64,000 bases of DNA from Callaeas wilsoni (Eukaryota; Chordata; Aves; Passeriformes; Callaeidae), in contig VWPU01002055.1 of NCBI GenBank assembly GCA_013398955.1, positions 164,445-228,444 of the forward strand. The letters are read 5' to 3'. The position numbers and the translations under genes were made by a program. This document shows, one piece after another, positions 1-11,597 of the stretch. The notes under the pieces are model-generated. The model was not told the DNA's origin. It saw only the letters and a program-made list of their open reading frames with translations, and did not search any database. How positions within the stretch are numbered: the first letter of the stretch is position 1; every line of letters starts with the position of its first letter.

Positions 1-3000
1 CTAAAACAAGTGTAAGAAAATTCATTAGAGTGCTATGTTCTGATTAAAGTAATGAAAGGGACATAGTGATAAAGTCACTTACATGGCAACACAAAACCCA
101 AAAATCACCATATTTTTAAGTGTAATCTCCCACTCATAGCTGAAATAGAATGTTTCATTGCTAACCCAAGAAAGAAAATAAGGTTAATATTTTTAATTCA
201 AATCATATTCTTAGCTCAAAATTTTATATACAGATAGAGTTCCTACTTAATAAAAACTGAAGTCTAGTGATCTCTTTCCAGTAAATACAATGCAACACAG
301 GGTACGGGGAAAAAAAATAATACCCTGGCCATAGTAAGATTTCTAAGATAATTTCCCAAACAGTTTCAAAAGACTGTCAAGGTCAAACCTCAGCTGCTCA
401 AACTGTCCCAAGACTCCTGAGCAAATGTCTATATTTTCCATGAGAAAGCAGAAACTCCATTGCACACAGTAAGAACTGTCAACTGTTTTCAATTTTTAGA
501 GTCTTCAAGTATCAGCATTGAACTACTGGCTTTTGAGAAATGGACTATCTACACGTGATACTAGAACACTTAATGTTAGCCCAAGTCATGTGCAAGATAC
601 AAATGTATTGAAGAAAAGAAATACAATAAAGTCCTGGTGCCTGCACACTAGGGAACATTTCCAAATCTTTTACAAAAACATTTCAACTCTTTCACAGCAT
701 CAGCTACCTGAAAAAATGAATGATCAGTGATATGTTATGAGTTTTATCAGTAGGTGCCCATGAGTAGGAAAATGATTACCACTGAGCTCTACAGTCATCT
801 CCTCATTGGCACAGTCTGTAGTAGTAAAGATTTAATAAGTAGTATTTTTTCTTTTATTACTTCCTATGTTCAGGGCATATACAGTGCATTTGGTAGCTGG
901 AATTTTAATTTCTGAGAAACTGCCATGCAACACGAGAGCAACTAGTGTCAACAGAAGGTTCACTGTGAAAAAATAAAGCCGTATATAAAGTCAGGTAACG
1001 TAAAAAAGCAAATGCTATACAGTTCAATTTCATTAACTAAATTTGGAGTATGGTTTTGCGTTTAATTTCCCTGTTTCTCTGTTCTTTACTTGTGAAATAG
1101 ACTATCCCTTAGCCTGATAAGCAATGAGTTTATTAATGTTTAAGTTTATTACAGAGTTATTAATGCTCATGAAGTACTCCAGCACTTGCATGACAACAGC
1201 CACAGTTGTCCTATTAAGGAATTAACTATTTTGTATTCAGATCATTCTTTACATAATAAACAATAAATATGACATGTTGACACAGTGTAAGCAGTGAAGG
1301 AAAGCAAAAACTGAATAATGAATACTTTTTCCTGAAGTAATCATTGTAATTTCATACATAAATAGAGTTGTGTACCCGTTAAAAAAGAAAAAAGAGGGAT
1401 TGCATTTAAAAACTGCTCCAATGCACATGCACAGGGAAGCTGAAATAAGGGTATTGATAAGTTTAATTCTAGCAATTTCTCAGCCTGGCTAAAATTATTT
1501 TAATAAAGTTGTTTATATAGAGGATAGTAATATTTCTGAAGGCGTCTTTGATAAGCAGGCAGCACATTCTAACTGTCAGAACAAGTAGTGGTAAACCTTG
1601 GCAGAAACTGTTTCAGATTGTGCTAAAATTAACAAAGCTTCATGTTACTCAGCTGTACAATATTGCCCACATAAGCAAAGAATGTCTTTAGAAATCTCTG
1701 TGTGAATCATATAATCATGGCTGTCACTTAGTAAATCCAATAATTTCTTACAATATTTAAAGAGCAGAAAGTATCTAACATATCACATAATGGCAGTCAT
1801 CAATAAATACTGATTTTCTTCACATTAATCATTAAAAGGAGCAGTATGAGTGTTACTAAAAATATCACTATTAATCAGAGAAAACGAATTTTCAAAAGCT
1901 TGTAGGGGAAGTGTTTGTCCTCCAAAGTCTAAAGGAGAACAATTTCTGACTTTTGGAATGGAAACAGATCTCTCTCTTACATAGCTGTGGTATTCCACAG
2001 AGATAAATGGCCTACAAATGTGGAATCCTACAGCAGAAAAAGCAGAAACCCAAATTTTCTTACCTTAGCTTATGAATTATAATGTTGCCTTTTTGTTGCT
2101 TCTCATACTGTATTTTATTGCTCTCAGTGGTCTTTCAACACACTGGTTTTATAAATTCTAGCATTATTGTCAAAACTATCTTTGTGGAAAAAAACACAAA
2201 TGGAGCAAAACTTGGCCTTGAGTAAGAAGAGCATTTTGATTGTTCAGGTCGGTAACAGCAATTAAGAACACTGATCCACTCAGGGTCTAAAATGTGGATG
2301 AAACACTGAGTATTCTATCCTAAGGTCTACCTAATGGATTTGTTTCAGAGTCTCATTTCCTGAGATTCATCATCCTGTGTGGGTGGATCCTGTGGGACTG
2401 AACTCCTAATGCCATGACAGGATGAATATTCAGTCCAATCAATATGGACGAACTGACTGGGTTTTGTATGCATGTAAGTAACACTGCTTAAAAATAAGAT
2501 GTAATTGAAAAAAATAGATCCTGACTCAAAAGCAACATATAGACTATATTTGTTTCTGAAAAAGGTACAAAATATCTGTATCTGTCTATATTTCCCTAAC
2601 ACAGCAATTTTCCCACAAATGAAAAATATTTGGCATTTCTTCCTTGAATATTTTTTTTAAATTATGAGTGGGAAAGGACTATCTGCAAGTTTTACAGTGA
2701 AAATCAGGTTAAGGTTTTAATACAAAATATTATTTTCTCAGGACTCCATGTAAATTAACTATATCCTTATTACCACCACTAACAACAACAAGAGGTTTAA
2801 TTATAAACGAGTGTACAGAGCAAAATTAAGCTAGTATTTAATTATGTTCAAATGAATAAGTAATAAAAATTTGAAGTCTGCCTTTTCTTCTAATTACTCT
2901 TAAAACACTCATTTTCTTTCTTTTCTCTTAGCCATGATCACACTAACATCTTACACATTGTAGTTACAGCAGTAAGGAGCTTTATTTCAAACAAGTGCTA

Positions 3001-4379
3001 TGAGCTACTTATGATTTGTTTAGTTAAGCACTCCCAAACCTCTCCAGCAGAACAGCACATAAGCCACAATTCTCTGACAAAGCAGTCAGCAAACTCTGAA
3101 TAAACTTCCTTAATTATTATCTTCTAACCATAGTACAAGAACATTATAAACTAACACTGAGAACAAAGAATGTTTAAAAAGCTGTAGAATTATACAAATT
3201 GAGTAGCTGTAAAATAAAAGGACCTTAATCCCTTAGACATATGATGATAATTTGATCTTTCTCATAATATTGTCATCCACATCTCTTTACACTTTTATAG
3301 ATAAAGCTTTTATTAATCTAATTATGTAAAATTGCATAGAATAAAAATTCAACTACTTTATTCACTGTTTCATTAATCCTATCAATCATTTTCTACAAAC
3401 ACATATGCATATCATTGTGGATTTCCTGCTTTTACATGAAACTGTATTCCTTCAGTAGTTCTAACATTTAGTAAACTTTTCAAAAATCACCTGAATCATA
3501 ATTGTACTCTTATGCCATCACTTCAACTGTGCTGCTAATCATAGAGGTATTTTTATTTAATTATTTATTCTTTACTTTTATGTATGTGTGAGCTATTTTG
3601 ACTTAATGCAATCTTATGAGATTAAAAATAAAATCAAATTCCATATTGGTAGCAAAAATATTTTATACTTCATATCAATCTAACTGAAAAGATGCAGTAT
3701 ACTAACATTTCAACAAAATATTTTTATTTGCAATGAAATAAAACTATCAAATATGAAAATAAGAATCACTGTTTAAAAACAGACTTAAAGAAATCTAGAT
3801 AATTCAACAGCTATATATCTTAGTTTTATTATATATATCATATGAGTATATAAGCTCTACAGTCACATGTCTTAAGTATAGGGCACATTATCTAATACAC
3901 AAGAGTAAAGTTCAGATACTCAAAAACATCTGGAGGGATTTTTGGAAGGATTAAGCCATAACAAAATCACATCTCAAATTCTCCCTCTAGTGTTTTTGTG
4001 ATTCCTACTGTTAGCAACAAAATCTAGCAGTGTTTCTGAAACATGTATTAATTTTCTGCAGCACTTAAATTTATGCTTAAAGATAAGCTCATATTTAAGT
4101 GTTTTAGTCAGTGAAATCAAGAGTAAAGAAAAATTAAGAGCACTTTTCCAGAAGGAAGAAACTAAAACTAAAAAACTAACTAAAACTGTACTGTAAAATC
4201 ATTTCACAATGACAATCACAGAATATTAATTCTCCATAAATTGCATCACCTCTCAGACCTACATATGGATTCTTTGCTATTCCAGAGTGCCTGAAATGAC
4301 GGTAGACTTCTAACTTCAAAGAGTTGAAGACACTGGATTTCTTTGTTTCATTGACATCAGTAAAAAAGGAACTACGGCC
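1..4379. other. AT-rich sequence, no gene recognised
   Basis: The stretch is AT-rich, with short poly-A and poly-T runs and stop codons in every frame. Reading frames at 518-730 and 2345-2602 (antisense) are short, lack recognisable domains and look like chance. I see no LTR, CR1 tail or tRNA-like sequence. It reads as ordinary intergenic or intronic DNA. Confidence 0.6.
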
Positions 4380-5480
4380 AAGTAACTGTTCACTCAGCCA
4401 CTGCCCAGATTTTGGCTAGCGCAGCTCATGCTGACATATGCTGGAAGCAGTGCCATTAGGTCAAACTGAGAGTACCATGTAGGCAGGACAGGTGGCCTGA
4501 AAGAGCTAAAAAGCCGTAATGCAGCCATTATCACCTGCAGATTGCTGTCACCTGCAGCCATCATCTTTGCATATTTATTGTCTGGCAGTTTCCTCAGAAT
4601 CTACTAACTTACAGAAATGGTATAGACCGCATTTCAAAGCTGAAAGGTATAAAATATCAACTTAGTCAAAAAAGATGTTTTAAGAAGTAGATCTAACAGC
4701 AGCTGGACTGCTGAATATTTCCAGCCTCCCAGTGTAAGGGGGTGCCCACATCATGACAAAGGAGAGTGAATCAGCAGTCTCACTGTTGGCTAGGTAACTG
4801 ATTTTCCTCACACGTGCATGAATTAAGAGTTATGGGTTATAAGTTATGAAACCTCATGAATTAAGTGGTTAGTAAGTGAATTCATGGGGGAGACTAGTCT
4901 GGGCAAAGGCAAATGAGCCATTGTTTGCTCTTGTTGTATTTCTTAATGAGCTCATAAAATAAAGCCTAAATCACAGAGTACATTGTCCTGTAAATTAGAG
5001 AGATTCAAACAGACTCTGACACTATGGTTGCAGAAACACGTCTCCCAAGTGGGTAAGTTAGCAGTATGCACCTCACCAGCGGACGACAGCACATACAGCT
5101 GTACCTATAAAACACTGAAGAATGAGTAAGCACAACTGAGTGAAAACGTGCATTTAAAGGAAGGGCCAGGTTCAGCAATGGAAAGAATTAAGGGCAGGGG
5201 CCCCACAAAACTACAGGGAAGGTGTGCCATGCCTGTCCCACTGGGGTTGAATAGCCCACTCATCTACCTTATTTGCTCACCATTAACTGTCTACACTCAT
5301 GATGCAGCTTACCAGAATCAGGAGGGCATGTGAAAGACATAACAACAGAAAGATCCTACTCATTTTCTACAAATAGCCCACAGGGGTTTATCTGATGCAG
5401 AGGAGAACACGCCAGCTGCTAGGAGAACGTGACAAGACAGCTGCAAGATATGTCACTGACTATATCCACTACGCACACCC
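4380..5480. repeat. Possible old, unclassified interspersed repeat
   Basis: Base composition is visibly less AT-rich here than on either side, which in this window usually marks inserted repeats. The stretch holds an AATAAA hexamer near 4959 and short internal duplications: CACCTGCAG twice between 4528 and 4560, and CATGAATTAAG twice between 4818 and 4866. It contains no CR1 3' end and no LTR boundary that I can define. It could be a degraded LTR or simply unique sequence, so the call is weak. Confidence 0.22.
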
Positions 5481-6747
5481 TACAGCCAAGAGCACCTATT
5501 GAGCCTCTGGCTGAAAAGAATTCTCATCTTTCTCTAATTCCAAAACCCAACTTCCCTGAACAAAAAGTTCTCTGAGATGAATAAAACCTCCCTGTTGCAG
5601 GAAAATCAAATTAGTATTTCAGCATGCCACTGGAGCAGAGGTATATGAATTCATCTCACAGAAAGAAGTTTATAAATTGGTAAGCTTTTTCCCCCCACTC
5701 ACAACTTTAGAATAATGATACACAGTGCTGATTTTTCTAGAGAACATTCAAATAAACTCTGATCTTCACAGAGCTGAGAAAATAATCTCTCATTCATGTA
5801 GCAATGTTAGCACTATTGCTAAACATAGTGGTATTTGTGCTAAGACTGGACACTTGGAGCCATAACATTACCAAAATTAGCTTTTCTTTAAAAATACTTG
5901 CTAGCATGGTTTAAGTGTACCTCTTCTTCTCAACAGCAGAAGGCAAATTAAAATTTCCATAAGCTAAAGATACTCTGTACCTCTCAGACACACAAATACA
6001 AATATATATGTATATCGTATACACACACAAACCTATATGTAATACACTAAATTTCAAGATTAAAATAGTTACAGAGTGTACTCATGATTTCTGAATATTT
6101 CATGCTGGTAACACTGTATTTTTCTTAGTGTTATCTTCATCTAATTTCTAAGATATATTCAGGAAGTACGGTTATTTTAGGTACCATCTTCCTTTCAAAA
6201 GAGCTTACCAACAGTAACTCTGCCAAGAGTATCTGTTATGTGTCCTTTTGTCATGGTATTCCTTACTGCTGTTATAACCTTTCAATATTTTAAAAACTAC
6301 AGATGATAAGTATTGCTGTAGGAAATCTGCTTGTAACATGAAGACACAGAGGAATATCACTTGGTATTTTTAGAGGAACAGTGGCTACTGATGCAAGGTC
6401 TTTAAGCACAGAAGAGCAGAGATATAATAATCTTTGAAAAAAGAAATAAATTCAGTCAAAGTAGTATGAGATAAACAAATCTGAGGAGATGGGGGACAGA
6501 TGATAATACAAAATAGTAATAATGCCATCACATATAAGTTTTAGACCTTTATAATAAGCATGATCATTACAGAATAGAAAGAAATTTTTTTTTTTGAAAG
6601 AACTCTATACTGAAACTAGTTTTAAATTACTTAGGAAAAGAACATTACTTGACATCTGTTTAGACATTTATGGTAAAATAGTTGCCAACATTTGGACAAT
6701 TATAGTGACACAGTACTGGCAGGGTGAGAAAGGTATAGCTGGCTTTA
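5481..6747. other. AT-rich sequence, no gene recognised
   Basis: No coding, RNA or repeat signal was recognised. A short run of alternating TA and CA dinucleotides lies near 6000-6030 and a run of T near 6586-6595. The segment ends at the first base of the LTR beginning at 6748. Confidence 0.5.
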
Positions 6748-7329
6748 TGTCCTGATTTGGCTGGGATAGAGTTAATCTTCTTGGTAGAGAGTTCTGCTTT
6801 GGATTCAGTATGAGCATAATGTTGGTAACACACTGGTTTTGGTTGTTACTAAGCAGTACTTACCTTAAATCAAGTGTCTTACGCTCTGCCAGCGAGGAGG
6901 CACACAAAAAAAACAGGAAGGAGCATAACCAGGAGTCTAGATCTAAACTGCACGAAGGGATATTCCATACCATACAATGTCATGCTCAGAATATAAACAT
7001 GACGAGTTACATGAAAAGGGGGCACTGCAGCTCAAGGACACAGTGGATACTGGTCAGCTGGTGGTGATCAGTTGCACTGTCTCACTTTTTTTTCTTGGGT
7101 TTTATTTTCCTCTCTCCCTATCCTTTTTTTACTGTTATTATTAGTTTTAGTATTATAATTGTTATCATATTTAATTTTGTTTTAATTTTTAAACTGTTCT
7201 TATTTCAACCAACAAGTTTTATTTTCTTTTCCTTCCTGATTCTCCTGCCCATCACACTGGGATGGGAGTGAAAGGGAGAGAGGGCTCTAGTCTGTGTGGT
7301 ACTTGATTGTCCACTGGGGCTAAACCACA
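6748..7329 (+). mobile_element. Solo endogenous retrovirus LTR, plus strand
   Basis: The segment opens with TGTCCTGATTTGGCTGGGAT and runs into GATAGAGTTAATCTTCTTGG, which matches the start of a very common avian ERV LTR as I remember it. Other family hallmarks follow in order: CTCTGCCAGCGAGGAGG near 6885, GGGATATTCCATACCATA near 6958, an ATATAAAC TATA-like box near 6991, a T-rich stretch at 7085-7195, a TTTCAACC block near 7204, and a closing GGGGCTAAACCACA at about 7316-7329. No gag, pol or env sequence flanks it, so it appears to be a solo LTR. No target-site duplication is evident. A second LTR of related type begins 20 bases downstream in the opposite orientation. The family is probably ERVL-like, but the subfamily name is uncertain. 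Confidence 0.85.
6989..6999 (+). promoter_or_regulatory. TATA-like box of the plus-strand LTR
   Basis: GAATATAAACA sits about 240 bases into the LTR, at the point where this family carries its TATAAA box, just after a CATGCTCAG motif. The position fits an LTR promoter; whether it is active cannot be judged from sequence. Confidence 0.45.
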
Positions 7330-7349
7330 AGTCTTTTTGGTGGAAGGAC

Positions 7350-7930
7350 TGTGCTGGTTTAACCCCCGCTGGCAAACAAGCACACCCAGCTTGCTCATTC
7401 TCTGCTGGTGCAAGGGGAGAGGAAATTGGAAGGGTAAAAGTGAGAATGCTTGTGGGTTGAGATAAAGGCATTTCAACAGGGAAAGCAAAAGTTGCACACA
7501 AGCAAAGCAGAACAAGGATTTCACTCACCACTTCCCACGGCCAGGCAGGTGCTCACCATCCCCAAGAAAGCTGTGCTCCATCACGTGGAACAGTTACTTG
7601 GGAAGACAAATGCCATCCCTCCAAACAGTCCCTCTTGTCTTCCTCCTTCTTCTCCCAGCTTTATATACCATGCATGACACCATATGGTATGCAATATTCC
7701 TTGGGTCGGTTGTCTTGGCTGTGTCTCCTCCCGAGTCCTTGTGCACTTCAGCCTCCTCAGTGCTGGGGTGAGGTGAGAAGCAGAAAAGGCCTTGATACTG
7801 TGCAAGTGTTGCTCAGCAATAACAAAAACATTTCTGTATTATTAACCCTGTTTCCATCACAAATCCAAAACACAGCCCCATACTAGCCACTGCGAAGAAA
7901 ATTAACTCTACCTCAGCTAAAAAGCAGCAA
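7350..7930 (-). mobile_element. Second ERV LTR, minus strand, tail to tail with the first
   Basis: Read on the minus strand, this segment has the same ordered landmarks as the LTR at 6748-7329. They are AGAGTTAATTTTCTTC near 7895, a GTGTTTTGGATT block near 7868, GGAATATTGCATACCATATG near 7690, a TATATAAAG box at about 7660-7667, TTTATCTCAACCCACAAGC near 7455, and a closing GGGGTTAAACCAGCACA ending at 7350. The retroviral 5' end near 7922-7930 has diverged from TGTCCTGG. The two copies differ enough in the U3 and R regions to be separate insertions of different ages or subfamilies, not one element folded back. No internal retroviral genes are present. Small reading frames on both strands here are chance products of the relatively GC-rich LTR. 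Confidence 0.82.
7659..7668 (-). promoter_or_regulatory. TATA box of the minus-strand LTR
   Basis: The plus strand reads GCTTTATATA, so the minus strand carries TATATAAAGC about 265 bases from the retroviral 5' end of this LTR. It faces the TATA box of the neighbouring plus-strand LTR, so the two promoters would be convergent. Confidence 0.5.
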
Positions 7931-8770
7931 ACTTTACAAGCATGTTATCTTGACAACAGATTGTATTTCTTGTGAGAAAAAATGGTGCCCTGATGAATTT
8001 CTACCACTGTATTCTAATAAAATATTTTCTGTAATCAATCAAATGCTTTGCTATGGGATCAGTGTAGGTTAGTGAATCTTCTGTGACAGTTATTATTTGC
8101 TTTTCTTCCTTGAAGGGGAAGAGACTATTTTGAATTTGCATAAATGTAACAACTTAAAATTTAGTAAAGCTCCTACAAATCCCAGATTACATATGACTGA
8201 TATTAATAGTGAATACAGACAAGGGACACAACTACTAAAAACTCTTCAGTTTGGTACATATATAATTCAATAGGTACCGTGCTTACAAAATACAATCAAA
8301 ATTAGTTCATCTTGGATATTTCTATGCGCCTGTGCAATGTTCAGTAAGGATATGAATGAAAATAATAGCATCTAGTTTTTCTGCTTCTATGTTGTTTCCT
8401 CACCAAGTGGCAGAAATAGCTCTGGGCAGAGAAAGCCTCTATAATCCTCTCATATGTTGCAAATTATTATTCATCAAAACAAAACAATCCAGGCTGTAGT
8501 TCATCCCTGTTTCTGGACTTTCACACAGAACAGATTTTTTAATGGTTTTGCTCAGATAAAACAGAAAATCCAACACTTGCCAAAGCTTTTCAACCTTACA
8601 ACGTGATCATAACAAACACAGATTTAATATGAGGATTTTGAGGCTTGCATAAAAATCTGAGTGCATTTCAATGAAGGGTATTTTTCAGACAAAGTTTTAA
8701 GGAAGTTCTGTAATTTATCTTTTGGAATAAAGTGAAAAGTTAAAGGAACTCAATGTCATTTTTTCACTTA

Positions 8771-8798
8771 CTTAGGAGAAGTAATTGCTTCTCCTAAG
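8771..8798. repeat. Perfect 11-bp inverted repeat (hairpin)
   Basis: CTTAGGAGAAG at 8771-8781 is followed by a six-base spacer TAATTG and the exact reverse complement CTTCTCCTAAG at 8788-8798. The arms could form a small hairpin in DNA or RNA. There is no T-run after it, and no gene adjoins it, so no function is assigned. Confidence 0.75.
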
Positions 8799-10444
8799 CA
8801 ATAAATGAAGCTACCTTAATTGAAAAAGAATACAATGAAGCTAATTGCGAAGGCTCAAATTTATAGCAACATAGTGGTTTTGAACAAAGTGATAATAGAA
8901 TAAAAATAGGAGTAGATTTTTGGACTAAGAATTGAACCATGCAGCTGAAAAAAAAGAAAATGCACTGGACTTAAAAGGCCGTGAATATCAATCCTTGAAG
9001 TTAAAGGCTGCATAATGTCTTCCACTTCATTGAACAGTAAAAACCACTAACGTTTATCTCAATTATAACTTTATAGGTATCTAGTTCTGGTATTTTAAAG
9101 CTTTTCTAAATAGGCATAGTACTGGTTTATGTCATCATGATCTTGGTTTTGTCACCTGCTCCAAGAGTTAGGACAACTCTAATTGCCACAGGTGTCTGAT
9201 TTACATTCACCTAATCAGATATTAATGATGGTGGCACTTTACTTTGTAATAATAGATCTATAAATCTGTAAAGAACAAACGGAAAGCGGATAAATCAAGA
9301 ATATAAATGAGAAATGCTAGCACAATAATCCAGGCAGGCAAACGTTTTACTCCATTCACACTGAATATTCTAATGAATATCAGTTTAGCATTCCGACTGT
9401 GTGATTTCCTAAATGCTAAGCAGATAGCATGATAGAACATTTGAAATTCTTGCTCATTTTCTCATTAGCTTGACAGGGGACCTTTGGTCAAGTGAGGTCA
9501 ACTAATTTTGGAACTAAACTTAGAATTTTTAATATTTTCAAGCATCCATTCGGATCAATTTTTCTCCAAGTTTTTATCAAGTTTTTTTTTGTTGTGTCAA
9601 CAGAGTTAAACTGTGTGGGATAGAATACTCATTTCAAAACATGGAACAACTTTCAACTTTTGCAATGCAAAACAAATAGCACACAGCTCCGTTCTTCCTG
9701 TATGGTGCAAGTTATTAAACCTGTTTCCCAACACAAAAATTCAAGAATACTGCTGGTCTATTCTACTCAATATTTTTGCGTAATAGCTGAAAAAAAGTAA
9801 ACAATGCAAGACTAACATCCTTCATGACGTAAATTTTACAGTTTGACAAACTATAGAAGTAAAAAAAAATTAGAAATGCTTTTATTGAGTAACAAATTTG
9901 TAGATCCCTAGTGAATTACTACTATGAAAAAGTTTTGCAATTGTTTGCAGAAGTACCCAGGCAAACCCAGTTATTCATTGAGATTCTCATTTCAAAAGAA
10001 TCCTTTTTTTCCCCTTCCAGATGTGGTGAAAAGTAGGTTTATATTTTACATCCTCACTGGACAAGCAAGAAAAGGGAAAAGGGGAGGGACAAATTTACAT
10101 ATTAATATTACAAATTCCATAATGCAATCTGGGCAATTTCCAAGGTAGACTGAGAATGAAAATCTAAATAATTGGGACAACCCTAAGAGAATTAATGCAA
10201 AAGAAAAAAAGAAATCATATGGAAAGTAACAAAATCAGTTTTTAAGAGAAAGAGTAGCTTCAATAACAAGGTAAAAATTCAAATTCTATTCAGTACTATC
10301 TACATTTTTTATAGTGGCTGCAGATAAACAAAGCAAGAGCAATTTTTAATAAACATATAGCAATGCAATCGTATGTGAATTTTTTACATAAAAAGTATAT
10401 TTTTTTCCCCCCAAACCTTTTTCTTAAATGTCCAATATGTTATG

Positions 10445-10472
10445 ATTTTTTTTGTTGGTTTTTTTTTTTTTT
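10445..10472. repeat. T-rich low-complexity run
   Basis: A run of T interrupted only by GTTGG in the middle. It could be the A-tail of an unrecognised minus-strand retroposon, but nothing next to it supports that. Confidence 0.7.
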
Positions 10473-11425
10473 AGTTATGCCAAATTTGCCTGAGATATAT
10501 TACAGTTTCTACAGAGTGGAAAAAAGGTTGGTTTTTAAGCCACACAACATACTAAGGAGAAAGAAAATCAGCACAGAAGTTTCTCTGCCAGGAAACAAAA
10601 CAACAGTTTTGATAGAAGTCTGGTGGAATAATCACATTCATTGTAAAGGAGTAATTATTAGAAAGACGTTTTCAGCGTTGAAATAAAAAATTCTGGGTCT
10701 TTAACAGGGTAATCACAACTTCCTTAATTATGACTAGAGACAAAAATGTCACTCACAATCCTTGGGGTATGCATCGCTATGCAGACCTTAAAGAGAATAA
10801 AAATGCATAGCAATAAACTCGATTGCCTGATGTACATTTTCTCCTCTTAAATTTGTGTAGCTAATTGGCCAAAACTATTGCTGCCATTAAGCTAAGAAGG
10901 AAATTGACTCTGAAACATTTCTTGACTGCTGGAGAGCATCTGGAGTTAGGAAACTGAGAGGTCAGTTGCCTGGCTACAACAAATAGTTTCTTTTGTCTCC
11001 TGTAAAATAGCTAATTTTCTATTGCAAGTATTTTATCCATGATCTGCCAAAACTGAAAACTGTTCTTGGCTAACCAATAATACTAAAAAATAACCATAAA
11101 GAACTAGTAAATAACTAAGGAGTTTATTTACATATGAAAGTGATTACAGAAATTAGTGTCATCTTAGACCTTTACAGGGCAAAATTTGCTACCCTATATG
11201 GAAAAAACCCATGAAATCAACACTGTCAAATTTGACTTCTGGTGCACATCTGTGGTCACTGTGATTCTAAACTCTGCTTTTGAAAGAAGAGTGTATTAAA
11301 AAGAAAATTAAAGGCTCAAAACTCCCTTAAAATGCTTAAAATCAAGGTGGAATTCTATAGATTTATGATGAAAATTAATAGAATTATTCACAATTTTTCC
11401 CAAGCAACTTGACGGAGGGAAGAGC

Positions 11426-11597
11426 CATAGAATCAGATTCATGGGATGGTTTGGGTTGAAAGGGACCTTTGAAGATCATTAAGTCCACTCCCCCTGCCAC
11501 GGGCAGGGATATCTTTCTCATAGATCAGGATGCTCAAAGCCCCATCCAGCCTGGACACTTCCAGGGATGGAGCATCTACAACTTCTCTCAGCAACCT
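11426..11597 (-). mobile_element. CR1 LINE 3' end fragment, minus strand
   Basis: The plus strand reads CATAGAATCA, then GGATGGTTTGGGTTGAAAGG, an AGATCATTAAGTCCACT block, CCCCTGCCACGGGCAGGGAT, and CCCATCCAGCCTGGACACTT up to ACAACTTCTCTCAGCAACCT. This is the reverse complement of the classic avian CR1 3' end, including the terminal ATTCTATG-type motif at 11426. It is a 5'-truncated copy of about 170 bases, the usual outcome of CR1 insertion. It is fairly well preserved and therefore probably among the younger copies in the window. Confidence 0.93.

Larger units (their letters stand above)
7931..11425. other. AT-rich sequence with one hairpin; no gene recognised
   Basis: Mostly unique AT-rich sequence. 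It contains a perfect 11-bp inverted repeat at 8771-8798 and a T-rich run at 10445-10472. The stretches around 9170-9440 and 10855-11040 are less repetitive and could be conserved non-coding sequence, which is only an impression. A 107-codon frame at 10363-10686 is phenylalanine- and lysine-rich because of base composition and has no recognisable domain. Confidence 0.5.

Noticed and set aside
7205..7886. Cluster of overlapping 70-108 codon frames on both strands
   Set aside because: They fall in the two LTRs, which are less AT-rich and so lack stops by chance. None has a domain.
6748..7930. One complete provirus with paired LTRs
   Set aside because: The two LTRs are in opposite orientation with no internal gag, pol or env region between them; a provirus has direct repeats.
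10363..10686. 107-codon plus-strand frame
   Set aside because: Includes a poly-T run translated as phenylalanine; the composition matches AT-rich chance sequence, and there is no domain.
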